DNA of 38,798 nucleotides. Source: Beijerinckiaceae bacterium (GTDB taxonomy: Bacteria > Pseudomonadota > Alphaproteobacteria > Rhizobiales > Beijerinckiaceae). Positions 14,541 through 23,331 of the stretch are shown in pieces. Each line of letters opens with the position of its first letter. The first letter of the stretch is position 1. Where the stretch lies: the NCBI GenBank assembly GCA_947478455.1, contig CANJWR010000020.1, forward strand, positions 1 through 38,798. The letters are read 5' to 3'. Below the pieces are notes generated by a model. It did no database searches, was not told where the DNA came from, and worked only from the letters and a program-made list of their open reading frames with translations. The position numbers and the translations under genes are program-made.

Positions 14541-16076
14541 ATGAGCCATAATATGCACCGCCTGTGGATGGCTCTGGCTACAGCGGGTGCGATTGTCGGC
14601 AGTGCAACCGTTGTTGTGGCCGGCCCCAAGGACGATACGCTCAACATCGGCATGTTGCGCGAGACGGACTATCTTGATCGTCTGCACGCCAATGCCCGCG
14701 AAACGCAGCTCTTATCGGCTCTGCTTTACGATACACTGATCTATGGCGATCCGCAGACGCGCGAATTCAAGCCCGGACTGGCGACGGCATGGACGCAGGT
14801 CGATCCCACAACTATTGATTTCGATTTGCGGCAGGGTGTGAAGTTTCACAATGGCGAAGCCTTCAATGCCGACGATGTGGTCTATACGATCAAGACGGTG
14901 ATGGACCCGGCGACGAAGCTCTTGCAGCAGGCGGCGGATTTCGGAAATTATGCGTCGGTAGAAAAGCTTGGGGACTACAAGGTTCGGCTGAAACTGAAAG
15001 AACCCGATCCGACGGTGCTGAATCTGGTCGCGTCGCGGCTGATCATTTTTCCCAATGAATATTCGGACAAGAATGGTCACGAGGCGCATCGCGCTGCGCC
15101 GGTCGGCACCGGACCCTATGCGCTGAAGTCGCTTCAGGCGGGCAAATCCTACGTGTTCGCCCGCTACCCCGGCTATGTTCCTGCCGGGCGTCCGGCAGCC
15201 TCGATCGCTAATCTCAATTTTCGTGTGATCCCGCAGGTGCAGACGCAACTCGCGGAATTCATGATTGGCGGGCTCGACCTGTCGTTCGATTTCGATGCGG
15301 ATTCGGCGAAAATGGCCGCCAGCACCCCGAACGTGAAGGTCTCATTCGGCGGTTCGACGCGCTACACCTACCTGAGCCTCGATGCGGCAGGGCGTAGCGG
15401 CGATACGCCGTTGAAGAATGCCGCCGTGCGCCGCGCCATCGGCATGGCGATTGATCGTAAGGCCATTGCCGATCAACTGGTCGGCAATGGCGCTCCCGTA
15501 TTGAGAGCGCATTGCAATCCCAACCAGACTTTGTGCCTCGACGAGGAACTGGGCGCGCCGGCCTACGATCCCGCAAAGGCGCGCGAACTTCTGAAGGCAG
15601 CCGGCTATCCGGACGGATTCAAGGTGGCGTTTGAATCGTCTGAGGATTTGCGTTCGCTGGGTGAGGCTGTTCAAGGCTATCTGGGCAAAGTCGGCATCAA
15701 GGCGGATTACTCGACAGCGACGCTGCCAGCGTGGCGCACACGTTTTCTGGCGGGTAATTCGTCCATGAGCCTGATGGGTTGGGGCGGCGGCGGCGGTCTC
15801 GATGTCGACTATGCGCTTGCGACATTTTTTAACGGGTCTGCCACCGACTATGCGCGTGATCCCGAAGTCACAAAACTTGTCGGTGAAGGCCGGAGCACGC
15901 TGGACCCAGAAGCCAGGAAGGGCGTTTACCGGAAGTTGCTTGGCCTCATCAACGAGCGCGCCTATTCGGTGCCGCTGTTCGGCAATGTGTCGATTTACGT
16001 GATGGGGAGCAATCTCAACTTCCTGCCGCCGAAGATAGACAGCCCCGACCTGACCTGGGCAAAATGGGCGAACTAG
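14541..16076 (+). CDS. ABC transporter substrate-binding protein, dipeptide/oligopeptide family (orphan)
   Basis: A 511-residue periplasmic protein of the SBP_bac_5 family with a signal peptide ending near VVAG (1-32). Family hallmarks include the LYDTLIY segment, VKFHNGEAFNADDVVYT (about 109-125), the AAPVGTGPYALKS motif and the AVRRAIGMAIDRKAI segment. It would capture a peptide, nickel chelate or similar solute. No permease or ATPase genes adjoin it; a family III CoA-transferase converges on it 13 bases downstream. It must share the permease of another system, perhaps one of the two complete systems further along. The ATG at 14541 is preceded by AGAGGA at a suitable distance. Confidence 0.9.
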   Translation: MSHNMHRLWMALATAGAIVGSATVVVAGPKDDTLNIGMLRETDYLDRLHANARETQLLSALLYDTLIYGDPQTREFKPGLATAWTQVDPTTIDFDLRQGVKFHNGEAFNADDVVYTIKTVMDPATKLLQQAADFGNYASVEKLGDYKVRLKLKEPDPTVLNLVASRLIIFPNEYSDKNGHEAHRAAPVGTGPYALKSLQAGKSYVFARYPGYVPAGRPAASIANLNFRVIPQVQTQLAEFMIGGLDLSFDFDADSAKMAASTPNVKVSFGGSTRYTYLSLDAAGRSGDTPLKNAAVRRAIGMAIDRKAIADQLVGNGAPVLRAHCNPNQTLCLDEELGAPAYDPAKARELLKAAGYPDGFKVAFESSEDLRSLGEAVQGYLGKVGIKADYSTATLPAWRTRFLAGNSSMSLMGWGGGGGLDVDYALATFFNGSATDYARDPEVTKLVGEGRSTLDPEARKGVYRKLLGLINERAYSVPLFGNVSIYVMGSNLNFLPPKIDSPDLTWAKWAN

Positions 16077-16089
16077 CGGGCGGCTGAAT

Positions 16090-17238
16090 TCAAATGACGC
16101 CCTTGGCGGCGAGGGCGGCGATCTGCTCGTCGCTGAAGCCGAGGCCTTTCAGCGTAACCTTGTTCGCCTCGCCGAGGCCCGGCACGCCGCCCTGCAATCT
16201 GGGACCGTCGTGCTCGAATTTGAAGCCGGCGCCGACGACTTTCACGGTCTGCCCTGATTCAAGCACTACATCGTTGAGCAGGCCGCGGGCATTCATGTCT
16301 TCCTCTGCGGCGACTTCCGGGATCGTCCGGACGACGCCGGCGGGTACGCCACGGGCGATGAGCTTTTCTTCCCAATAGGCCGCGTTCTGCGCCGCCAGAC
16401 GGCTTTCGAATTCGCGCACGAGCACTTCGCCGCTGTTGTTGCGAGCCTTTTCATCCGCAAAGCGCGGATCGGCGAGCAGTTCTGGCGCGCCCAGAATATC
16501 GCAGGTCGCCTCGAACCATTTGGGCCAGATGACCGAGATGTAAATCGAGCGGTCCTTGGCGCGGAAACGCGCCGCCGTCGCCCGTAGGGTTGCTGAAACG
16601 GGCCTGTCGCCCATCATCATGTCGACAACCGACGTTGCGTTCAGCACCCACGCGGCGTCGAGCATGCCGACGTCGATGCGTTGCCCCACGCCGGTCTTTT
16701 CGCGCTGGAGAACTGCGGTCAGGATCGACGCAAAACCCATATAGCCGGAGAAAGGGTCGAGCAGCGAAATGCCGAGACGGCGCGGGTCTTCATCTGGCGA
16801 AATGTAGGTATCGGTGATGCCTGCAATTGCCTGCACCGACCATTCCATGGCCGGGTAGTCGCGAAATTTTCCGGTCTGCCCGAAACCGCTGATCGAGCAA
16901 TAGATGAGCCGCGGGTTCAGAACTTTCAGCTTGTCCCAGTCGAGCCCGAGTTTTGCCGCCACGCCTGGTCGAAAGTTCTCGGTGAGCACGTCGGCTGTTT
17001 CGAGCAGCCGCATCAGAATGTTTTTCCCCTCGGGGCTTTTCAGATCGAGCGTCATTGACCGTTTTCCGGCATTGGCGGCTGCGAAAGTCGGCGGCCTCCA
17101 GTCACGGAATTCGTCACCCTTGCGGGGCAGCTCGATTTTCAGAATCTCCGCACCGACCAGACCCAGATGATAGGTGCAGAAGGATCCCGCCAGCGCATGG
17201 GTGAGATCTACGACTTTGAGGCCCGCGAGCGCCTGCAT
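16090..17238 (-). CDS. CaiB/BaiF family (family III) CoA-transferase
   Basis: A 382-residue cytoplasmic CoA-transferase, which moves CoA between carboxylic acids. It has the N-terminal LAGLKVVDLTHALAGSF, VGAEILKIE, and the ENFRPGVAAKLGLDW segment (87-101). Asp161 in LLDPFSGYMG corresponds to the aspartate that forms the acyl-enzyme anhydride in formyl-CoA transferase (Asp169). It lies 21 bases after dctM and is the last gene of the TRAP operon. Activation of the acid imported by the TRAP system as its CoA thioester is therefore the simplest role. The acid is unknown. Confidence 0.91.
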   Translation of the reverse strand: MQALAGLKVVDLTHALAGSFCTYHLGLVGAEILKIELPRKGDEFRDWRPPTFAAANAGKRSMTLDLKSPEGKNILMRLLETADVLTENFRPGVAAKLGLDWDKLKVLNPRLIYCSISGFGQTGKFRDYPAMEWSVQAIAGITDTYISPDEDPRRLGISLLDPFSGYMGFASILTAVLQREKTGVGQRIDVGMLDAAWVLNATSVVDMMMGDRPVSATLRATAARFRAKDRSIYISVIWPKWFEATCDILGAPELLADPRFADEKARNNSGEVLVREFESRLAAQNAAYWEEKLIARGVPAGVVRTIPEVAAEEDMNARGLLNDVVLESGQTVKVVGAGFKFEHDGPRLQGGVPGLGEANKVTLKGLGFSDEQIAALAAKGVI

Positions 17239-17259
17239 GATTTCAAACCCGAACTTGCA

Positions 17260-18540
17260 TCATTTGCCGAACACGAGATTCGGCAGGAACAGCGAAATTT
17301 CCGGCACATAAGTGATCAGCATCAATAGCGCCAGCATGATGGCGATGAAGGGCAGGACGCCTCTGATCACTTCCTCGATTTGCGCATCGGCGATCATCTT
17401 CATCGTGAAGAGGTTGAGGCCGAACGGGGGCGTCAACAGCCCGATTTCCATGTTGATTACGAGAATAATCGCGAAATGAATGAGGTCGATTTTCAGCGCG
17501 ACAAGTACGGGCAGAATGAGCGGCACGACCAGCAGGGTAATCACCATGCCGTCGAAGAACATGCCGAGGATCAGCATCACAATGTTCGCCGCCAGCAGGA
17601 ACTGCCAGGCCTTCAGTTCCATCGCGATAACGACTTTAACGATCTGTTGCGGCAGTCCGGATTCGATCACCCACTGGCCGAACATGAGCGCGCCACCGAC
17701 GATGAACGAAATGGCGGCAGCCGACACGATGCCTTCCGCGAAGATCGACGGCAGTTCGCGAATGCGCAACTGGCCGTAAAACATCGACACCAGAATCGCC
17801 GCCAGCACTGACAGCGCAGCAGCTTCCGTCACGGTGGCGAGGCCGCCGTAAATGCTGGTGAAGATCACGCCCGGGATCAGCAGCGCCGGCAGGGCGCGAA
17901 GATTGGCGTTCCAGAATTCCTTACGCGTTAGCGGCGGGCTCTTTGGATAGTTTTTGCGCTTGGCGTACCAGAGAATGTAGGAGCCGATGGCGAGCGCCTG
18001 CAGTAGTCCCGGAATGAAGCCGGCGAGAAACATGCGCGGCACCGAGGCGTCGGTGACCAGCCCGTAGACGATCATCGCGGTGCTCGGCGGAATCAAGATG
18101 CCCAGCGTGCCCGACGAGGCGATGACTCCGATGGAGAAATGCTTCTCATACCCGCGCTGCATCATGATCGGCAGCAGGACCGTGCCGATGGCGAGCGCCG
18201 TTGCGACCGACGATCCTGAGATCGTGGCGAAGAACGCCGCCGCGGCTACACAGACGAGGCCCGCGCTACCGGGCAGGCCGCCGAGCCAGGTTTCGGCCGC
18301 CGCAATCAGCACATTGGCGATGCCGCCGCGCTGCATGATCACAGCCGTAATGACGAAAAACGGCACCGGGATCAGGCCGGGCGAGGCGACGCGCTCGACC
18401 ATGATCTGCGCCAGCGTTATAAACGGCGCATCCGACATCCAGAAAAGGCCGACTGCCGTCATACCGATAGCGGCATACAGTGGTACACCAAGGAACATCA
18501 GTGCAATAAAGCCGCCAAGCGCAAACGGGAGTTGAGACAT
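17260..18540 (-). CDS. dctM: TRAP transporter large permease (DctM)
   Basis: A 426-residue inner-membrane protein with about 12 hydrophobic segments along its length, the standard size for DctM. It carries out ion-coupled import of a carboxylate delivered by the periplasmic DctP protein. Typical motifs include LGVPLYAAIG near the N terminus, ASSGTLGILIPPSTAMI (about 141-157) and the C-terminal LTPPFGLNLF. It overlaps nothing and lies 9 bases after dctQ, with the CoA-transferase following at 21 bases. Confidence 0.95.
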   Translation of the reverse strand: MSQLPFALGGFIALMFLGVPLYAAIGMTAVGLFWMSDAPFITLAQIMVERVASPGLIPVPFFVITAVIMQRGGIANVLIAAAETWLGGLPGSAGLVCVAAAAFFATISGSSVATALAIGTVLLPIMMQRGYEKHFSIGVIASSGTLGILIPPSTAMIVYGLVTDASVPRMFLAGFIPGLLQALAIGSYILWYAKRKNYPKSPPLTRKEFWNANLRALPALLIPGVIFTSIYGGLATVTEAAALSVLAAILVSMFYGQLRIRELPSIFAEGIVSAAAISFIVGGALMFGQWVIESGLPQQIVKVVIAMELKAWQFLLAANIVMLILGMFFDGMVITLLVVPLILPVLVALKIDLIHFAIILVINMEIGLLTPPFGLNLFTMKMIADAQIEEVIRGVLPFIAIMLALLMLITYVPEISLFLPNLVFGK

Positions 18541-18549
18541 GGCCGGCCC

Positions 18550-19035
18550 CTAGTGCTTCTCGGCTGCAGCGTGTTCGGACGGCTTCGCAATCGGCGTAAA
18601 GAAGATCTTCTGGATGTATCGAAACGCCATCAAGGCCATTGCAACCGGGAAGACCGCATAGACATACCCAAGCGGCGCCTGCAGTGAACTGCGCGACACT
18701 TCTTCAAGGCGTAGTTCGAACTGAACAAGCTTGAAGCCCTGCCACGTGAAGAAAACGCAGAACGCGAAGGCGACCACCAGTCCCAGCCGATCAAGGTAGG
18801 GGGCGGCTCGCGGCATGATGATGTGAATGATGCCGGCGCTCAGATGCCTGTCGCGGTTCACCAGAAGGCTGCCTGCGAGCAGCATTCCCCATAGCAGGGC
18901 ATAGACGGTGATTTCTTCCGTCCAGTCGGGCACCAGCGACGTGAATACGTAGCGCGCCAGAATCCCGAATGTGTAGGAGGCCAGAGCGGCCATGCCCACA
19001 AAGGCGATCAGTCGTTCGATCCACTTGTCCAGCAT
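18550..19035 (-). CDS. dctQ: TRAP transporter small permease (DctQ)
   Basis: A 161-residue membrane protein with four hydrophobic segments (about 10-30, 43-62, 83-102 and 124-141). The DctQ signature appears as RYVFTSLVPDWTEEITVYAL (28-47). It forms the membrane unit with DctM. It starts 44 bases after dctP, whose product supplies the substrate, and is followed at 9 bases by dctM. Confidence 0.93.
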   Translation of the reverse strand: MLDKWIERLIAFVGMAALASYTFGILARYVFTSLVPDWTEEITVYALLWGMLLAGSLLVNRDRHLSAGIIHIIMPRAAPYLDRLGLVVAFAFCVFFTWQGFKLVQFELRLEEVSRSSLQAPLGYVYAVFPVAMALMAFRYIQKIFFTPIAKPSEHAAAEKH

Positions 19036-19079
19036 GGTCGCACCGTACTCAAAGTTGAAGTCCGAAGGTCTGACGACTG

Positions 19080-20093
19080 TTACTTTGCCGGTGTGGCTTT
19101 CAGAATCGCGGTTACGTCGGCGAGCAGCTTGTCATCCACGCGTGTCTCTTTCGCGAGGGCTGGCTGCAGGGCATCGAGCTTGTCCTTCAAACCCTGAACT
19201 TCTGCTGCGTCGGGGGTATAAAACTTGATGCCACCTGCCGCCATCTGCCTGCGTTGATCGGAAAGCTGCTCGTCGATGTAGTCGCGGGCCCAGCCGAGCA
19301 TGCCGTTCCAGGTGGCGACGACCATCTTCTGGTTTTCGGCCCCCAGACGGCCCCATGCGCGTTCGGACATCATCGGAGCCAGCGGCGCCCAGCCGAGATC
19401 GACCGCGACCGAGTGCTTGATTCCCAGTTCCCACAGCTTGCCCTGCACGACACCCCCGTCATTGGTCATGACGCCGTCGACGGTGCCTTGCGTTAAGGCG
19501 AGCGCCAGATCCTCGAAGCGGATGAAGATGGGCGACGCGCCCAGCGCCTGAAGGCGGGCAGAATATTTCGGGCCGCCGGGCGCACGAATCTTCAGCCCGG
19601 CGAGGTCCTTGAGGGTTTTCGGCTCGCGCGCCGACGTCACGATGATGTCGGGCCCATTGTCGAATGCTGCACCGAGAACCTTGACCTGCAGTCGACGCTC
19701 GATGCGCTGTGCAAGATCTTGTCCAGGCGCACCGTCCATGACCGCACGCACCTGACGGGAGGTCGCGCCGAAGAAAAGCGGCATGGCGTAAATGTCGGCA
19801 TTGGGTTCGATCGAAGCGACCAGAGAAAGATTCGGGATCGCGACGTCGATGGCGCCGGTTGAAAGCGCCTTGGGCTCCTCGGCTCCGGCAAAGAGCTGGC
19901 TGTCAGGGAAAATTTCGAAAATGATTTCGCCCTTGCTGTTCTTGGCGACGTCATCGGCGAAGCGCTTGGCGACAACGCCACGCGGCGTCGTCAATGAGGC
20001 CGGGACTGCAAATTTGAATTTGATTGGTTCGGCGACCACGCTCGTGAGCGGAATGGCCAATGCGAAACCGATGGCTGCGATACGACCGAGCAT
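19080..20093 (-). CDS. dctP: TRAP transporter substrate-binding protein (DctP)
   Basis: A 337-residue periplasmic DctP-family protein with a signal peptide ending near VVA (1-21). The family pattern is clear: RFADDVAKNSKGEIIFEIFP, then GAEEPKALSTGAIDVA, then LKIRAPGGPKYSARLQALGA. That last region contains the arginine that salt-bridges a substrate carboxylate in most DctP proteins. This suggests an organic acid ligand. The ATG at 20093 has GGAGGA five bases upstream; a TTG four codons earlier is less likely. It is the first gene of a dctP-dctQ-dctM-CoA-transferase operon with its own promoter at 20163-20190. Confidence 0.94.
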   Translation of the reverse strand: MLGRIAAIGFALAIPLTSVVAEPIKFKFAVPASLTTPRGVVAKRFADDVAKNSKGEIIFEIFPDSQLFAGAEEPKALSTGAIDVAIPNLSLVASIEPNADIYAMPLFFGATSRQVRAVMDGAPGQDLAQRIERRLQVKVLGAAFDNGPDIIVTSAREPKTLKDLAGLKIRAPGGPKYSARLQALGASPIFIRFEDLALALTQGTVDGVMTNDGGVVQGKLWELGIKHSVAVDLGWAPLAPMMSERAWGRLGAENQKMVVATWNGMLGWARDYIDEQLSDQRRQMAAGGIKFYTPDAAEVQGLKDKLDALQPALAKETRVDDKLLADVTAILKATPAK

Positions 20094-20162
20094 AATTTCC
20101 TCCAACGTTCGTTCTTGTCATTTAAGTCGCCAGCCTCTCCGGCGAGACCATTATTGTTATAA

Positions 20163-20190
20163 ATTATACCTAATTCGCGAGGCTTGGCAA
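20163..20190 (-). promoter_or_regulatory. Sigma-70-type promoter of the TRAP operon with an overlapping palindrome
   Basis: On the minus strand TTGCCA (20190-20185), a 16-base spacer and TATAAT (20168-20163) form a good housekeeping promoter, 70 bases before dctP. The -10 box lies inside the near-palindrome GTTATA-AAT-TATACC (plus strand, 20156-20170), whose halves differ at one base. A repressor bound there would block the promoter. GntR-type regulators use sites of this kind, but none is encoded here. Confidence 0.5.
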
Positions 20191-20331
20191 ATCGAGGCCC
20201 ATGGCTCCGGATCAGGCAGGACAGCCTACATGGACAATGCGAAGCCTGTCATGCGGAACAATGGAAATTCAGTGTTTCACAGCGGTTGCGGGAGTCAGCG
20301 GCGATTCCGGCGCTTGTCATCCGGCCTGCCG

Positions 20332-21300
20332 CTATCCGATGACTGAATCGGCTTCAGTGACCGGCTGCCCGTTTTGAACTCGCCGGATGTTACCCAGCAT
20401 CTGCAAGACTGATTTGCTGAAATTGTCCGCCGCCTGAGCAGCCAGATGCGGCGTCGTCACCAAATTGGGAAGCTTCAGCAGAGGGCTGTCCACCGGCAGG
20501 GGCTCGATCTCGTAAACGTCGCTGGCGGCGGCATGAATGATGCGGTTTTGCAGGGCCCATACCAGATCCGTTTCATTCACAATGCCGCCGCGCGCCATGT
20601 TGACCAGTATGGACGTGCGTTTCATGGAGCCAAGCGCCTTGCGGTCGATCAAACCGGTCGTCTGCGGCGTCAACGGGCAATGCAGCGACACAATATCGGA
20701 TTGGGCCATAAGCTCCGGCAGGTCGAGGTAACGCACGCCAAGCGAATGTTCCTCTGCTTCGCCAAGTCTGTGTGGTTTGAAATAGCTGACCGGACAATTG
20801 AAGCCCTTGAGAAGGCGTACAAGCGCTTTCCCGACATGGCCTAGGCCGACGATGCCGACGGACTTACCACTCAGCATAAAGCTTTCCGGGCCTTGCCGGA
20901 CAGCGCTCCAGTCTCCCTGCTGGAGGGTTGCGTGTCCCAATGCGATGTTCCGCAGCACAGCCAGCATCAGCCCGATGGTGGTTTCTGCAACCGGAATTGC
21001 ATTGGAGCCGGTCGTTCTGGCGACCTTGATGCCCATTTCTGCGGCGGCGGCGAGATCGAAATTATCGACCCCCACACCCCATTTGTGCAGCAGCTTCAGC
21101 TTTTCGGCGGCGCGCAGAACATTGCCGCTGACCGCAACCTGCCCGGAAATGGCGAAATCCGCATCAGCAATGATCGATTTCAGATGATCCTCGCCGCGCG
21201 CTGTCGCGTGGCTCAATTCGAACTCGCCGCCAAATATGGCGCGCAATTGTTCAGCCCGCTTCTCGGTGATGGGGTCGAGGACGACGATGCGTGATGTCAT
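20332..21300 (-). CDS. D-isomer-specific 2-hydroxyacid dehydrogenase
   Basis: A 322-residue oxidoreductase that interconverts a 2-hydroxyacid and a 2-oxoacid. It has the nucleotide-binding GLGHVG (152-157) and catalytic residues Arg237 (NMARGG), Glu266 (YEIEPLP) and His285 (TPHLAA). The residue after the second strand of the Rossmann fold, usually Asp for NAD, falls in VSYFKPHR, where no acid is present and basic residues follow. NADP may therefore be preferred. The ATG at 21300 starts the conserved fold; the frame is open well upstream. It begins 49 bases after the Ntn-hydrolase gene and is probably in the same operon. Phosphoglycerate dehydrogenase is an alternative name for the family, but glyoxylate or hydroxypyruvate type substrates are equally possible. 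Confidence 0.9.
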   Translation of the reverse strand: MTSRIVVLDPITEKRAEQLRAIFGGEFELSHATARGEDHLKSIIADADFAISGQVAVSGNVLRAAEKLKLLHKWGVGVDNFDLAAAAEMGIKVARTTGSNAIPVAETTIGLMLAVLRNIALGHATLQQGDWSAVRQGPESFMLSGKSVGIVGLGHVGKALVRLLKGFNCPVSYFKPHRLGEAEEHSLGVRYLDLPELMAQSDIVSLHCPLTPQTTGLIDRKALGSMKRTSILVNMARGGIVNETDLVWALQNRIIHAAASDVYEIEPLPVDSPLLKLPNLVTTPHLAAQAADNFSKSVLQMLGNIRRVQNGQPVTEADSVIG

Positions 21301-21349
21301 GGATTGAATGGGCTCGCGGGGTGAACTGTTTGGGATCTTGATACAGAGG

Positions 21350-23032
21350 TTATGTCGAAAATCGAATTCCGGGCCGGGCCAGCCCACCCGCAATCGCAAC
21401 CGGCGTGCCGTCGGCGCGCCAGCATGCGGCGCCGGTGAGGCCGCCGTCGTCGTCCATCGCGACCGCGCCCATGCCGCCAGCGATGCGACCGACGCGCACA
21501 ACATCGTGTCCGAGTTCGCGCAATTGGTGGATGACATGATCGGAAACGGCGGGCTCAACTTCAAGCGCGCCGCCATCCGTCCAAATTCTGGGTGCCTCGA
21601 CGGCCTGTTGAAGCGTCATCCGGTGATCGATGAGGTTGATGATTGCCTGCATGGCGGAGGGGAAAATCCGCAACGCTCCCGGCAAGCCAAGCGCATAGCG
21701 CAGTTTACCGTCCTTGCGCACCATCATCGGCGCCATGGATGTGAAGACCCGTTTTCCGGGTTCGATCGACAACGCCTTCCCGGGGCGCGGATCGAAATTG
21801 TACATGTAATTGTTGGTTCTCAGTCCGGTTCCGGGAATCTGCATGCAGGCGCCAAACAGACTGTTGATGGTCTGTGTGGTGGCGATAGCGTTGCCGCTAT
21901 TGTCCACGACTGTCACATGGGTCGTATTACGCGACTCTGTCGCCAGCAGGCTCGACGTCCAGCCTTGAGCAACGTTCAGCCTTATCTGCTCACGAAGCAG
22001 CGTCGCATAGCTCTTGTCGATGAGCTTTTCGACCGGAACGTTGACGAAATCGGGATCAGCAGTTGCGATGGCTCTGTCGGCGAAGGCAATCTTGATGACT
22101 TCCGCCAGAACATGAATGGAGTCGGCAGATCCAAATCCCATGCCGGCGAGATCGAAACCTTCAAGGATGTTCAGCATCTGGGTGATGTGAACGCCGGCAG
22201 AAGCGGGCGGGGGAGGGCCGAAGATTTCATATCCGCGATAGAGTCCCCTGACGGGCGCGCGTTCTTTTACACGGTACTGACGCAAGTCATTACCAGACAG
22301 AATGCCGCCCTGCCTGCCGATGTGAGAAATAATCTGCGCCCCCAGAGGGCCTCCGTAAATTACGCCTGGTCCTTTGCGGCCAATCAGGCGCAACGTGTCA
22401 GCATAGTCTGCCTGCACGAGTCTGTCGCCGGCTGCTAGAGGCAGTCCGTTCGGCAGAAACAGGCGCGACAGTTCGTGGTCGCTCGCAAGATCGGCAGACA
22501 TATCCTTGATGCAATCGGCGAGATAATGAGTGGCCACAAAGCCTCTCGCTGCGAGCCTGATGGCTGGCTGCAGGACATCGTCCAGCGTCATTGTTCCAAA
22601 ACGTTCGAGCGCCTCGCACCAGCCGGCAAGCGCTCCCGGCGTGGCCACGGCGAGAGGGCCGACCTCGTTGGCGCGACCGCGGGTCAAACGCGAATTTTGA
22701 TTCTGATCCTGCAAAACATCATACATTGTCGATGACGCTGCAGCCGGCGCAGTACTCAGTCCGTCCAGAATCGTATGGGCTCCGTCGGGCGTCGAAATGT
22801 GTGCAACGCCGCCGCCGAGAATTCCGACCATCATGGGTTCGACGACCGTGAGGGCGAAGAGCGCCGCCACAGCTGCGTCGATGGCGTTTCCGCCGGCTAA
22901 CAGCATTTCTGCGCCGGCCGCAGATGCGAGCGGATGATTTGTCACAACCATTCCGCGCGAGCCGAGAGCGGAGCGCTTCTCGCAAATGAAATAGACGGCT
23001 TTCGTGACCATTCGTTTCGTCGCATCCAGCAT
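21350..23032 (-). CDS. Gamma-glutamyltransferase-family Ntn hydrolase, probably not a true gamma-glutamyltransferase
   Basis: A 560-residue self-cleaving Ntn hydrolase. The N-terminal MVVTNHPLASAAGAEMLLAGG and the processing site NTTHVTVVD are typical; Thr370 should be the new N-terminal nucleophile. Residues that hold the gamma-glutamyl group in the E. coli enzyme look changed. Arg114 falls on Leu in ILDGLSTAP, Asp433 on Asn in NNYMYNF, the Ser462-Ser463 pair on Thr-Ser in VFTSMAP, and the Gly-Gly oxyanion pair on Gly-Ala in LPGALRI. There is also no signal peptide, so it is likely cytoplasmic. Related non-glutamyl enzymes include oxamate amidohydrolase HpxW and cephalosporin acylases. An alternative ATG lies seven codons in. 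Neighbours suggest an amide-cleaving catabolic role. Confidence 0.87.
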   Translation of the reverse strand: MLDATKRMVTKAVYFICEKRSALGSRGMVVTNHPLASAAGAEMLLAGGNAIDAAVAALFALTVVEPMMVGILGGGVAHISTPDGAHTILDGLSTAPAAASSTMYDVLQDQNQNSRLTRGRANEVGPLAVATPGALAGWCEALERFGTMTLDDVLQPAIRLAARGFVATHYLADCIKDMSADLASDHELSRLFLPNGLPLAAGDRLVQADYADTLRLIGRKGPGVIYGGPLGAQIISHIGRQGGILSGNDLRQYRVKERAPVRGLYRGYEIFGPPPPASAGVHITQMLNILEGFDLAGMGFGSADSIHVLAEVIKIAFADRAIATADPDFVNVPVEKLIDKSYATLLREQIRLNVAQGWTSSLLATESRNTTHVTVVDNSGNAIATTQTINSLFGACMQIPGTGLRTNNYMYNFDPRPGKALSIEPGKRVFTSMAPMMVRKDGKLRYALGLPGALRIFPSAMQAIINLIDHRMTLQQAVEAPRIWTDGGALEVEPAVSDHVIHQLRELGHDVVRVGRIAGGMGAVAMDDDGGLTGAACWRADGTPVAIAGGLARPGIRFST

Positions 23033-23199
23033 GCGCAGGGCCGATCGCCTAGCATCCGGCGATTTACAGATAATTCTGCATCAGCGTCAAACTCGCGCGC
23101 CCGACGCGTACAAAATAGCCATTTGGCGGCATCCCAGCGGTGTTTTGCTGCAGCCACAGAAATATTCTCCGAATCGGACGATGCCGGTGCGATGTGCAC

Positions 23200-23244
23200 A
23201 AGCAATAATCCATACTGGTAGCTGGGAGACTGCGGTTATTGTTG
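23200..23244. promoter_or_regulatory. Possible upstream activator site of the first sigma-54 promoter
   Basis: CAATAA (23203-23208) and TTATTG (23236-23241) are perfect complements, and imperfect symmetry extends outward and inward (GCAATAATCC against ACAATAACCG). They lie roughly 100-140 bases before the predicted transcription start, the usual distance for enhancer-binding activators of sigma-54. No activator gene is in the window. Confidence 0.3.
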
Positions 23245-23314
23245 GAGTGCATTTAAATTCGGCATCGACTGCATATAGGAGGACGTGCTGACATTAGAAA
23301 AATTCATAAAGAAA

Positions 23315-23331
23315 TTGGCACGGCCCTTGCT
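23315..23331 (+). promoter_or_regulatory. Sigma-54 (-24/-12) promoter of the amidohydrolase-ABC operon
   Basis: TTGGCACGGCCCTTGCT matches the sigma-54 consensus TTGGCACG-N4-TTGCW at every fixed position, with exactly ten bases between GG and GC. Transcription should start near 23342, about 83 bases before the amidohydrolase start codon. The octamer TTCATAAA lies at 23303-23310, four bases upstream. Confidence 0.85.

Noticed and set aside
21308-22438. A 376-residue plus-strand frame opposite the Ntn hydrolase gene
   Set aside because: No recognisable domain; it is a shadow of the sense gene, whose motifs are unmistakable.
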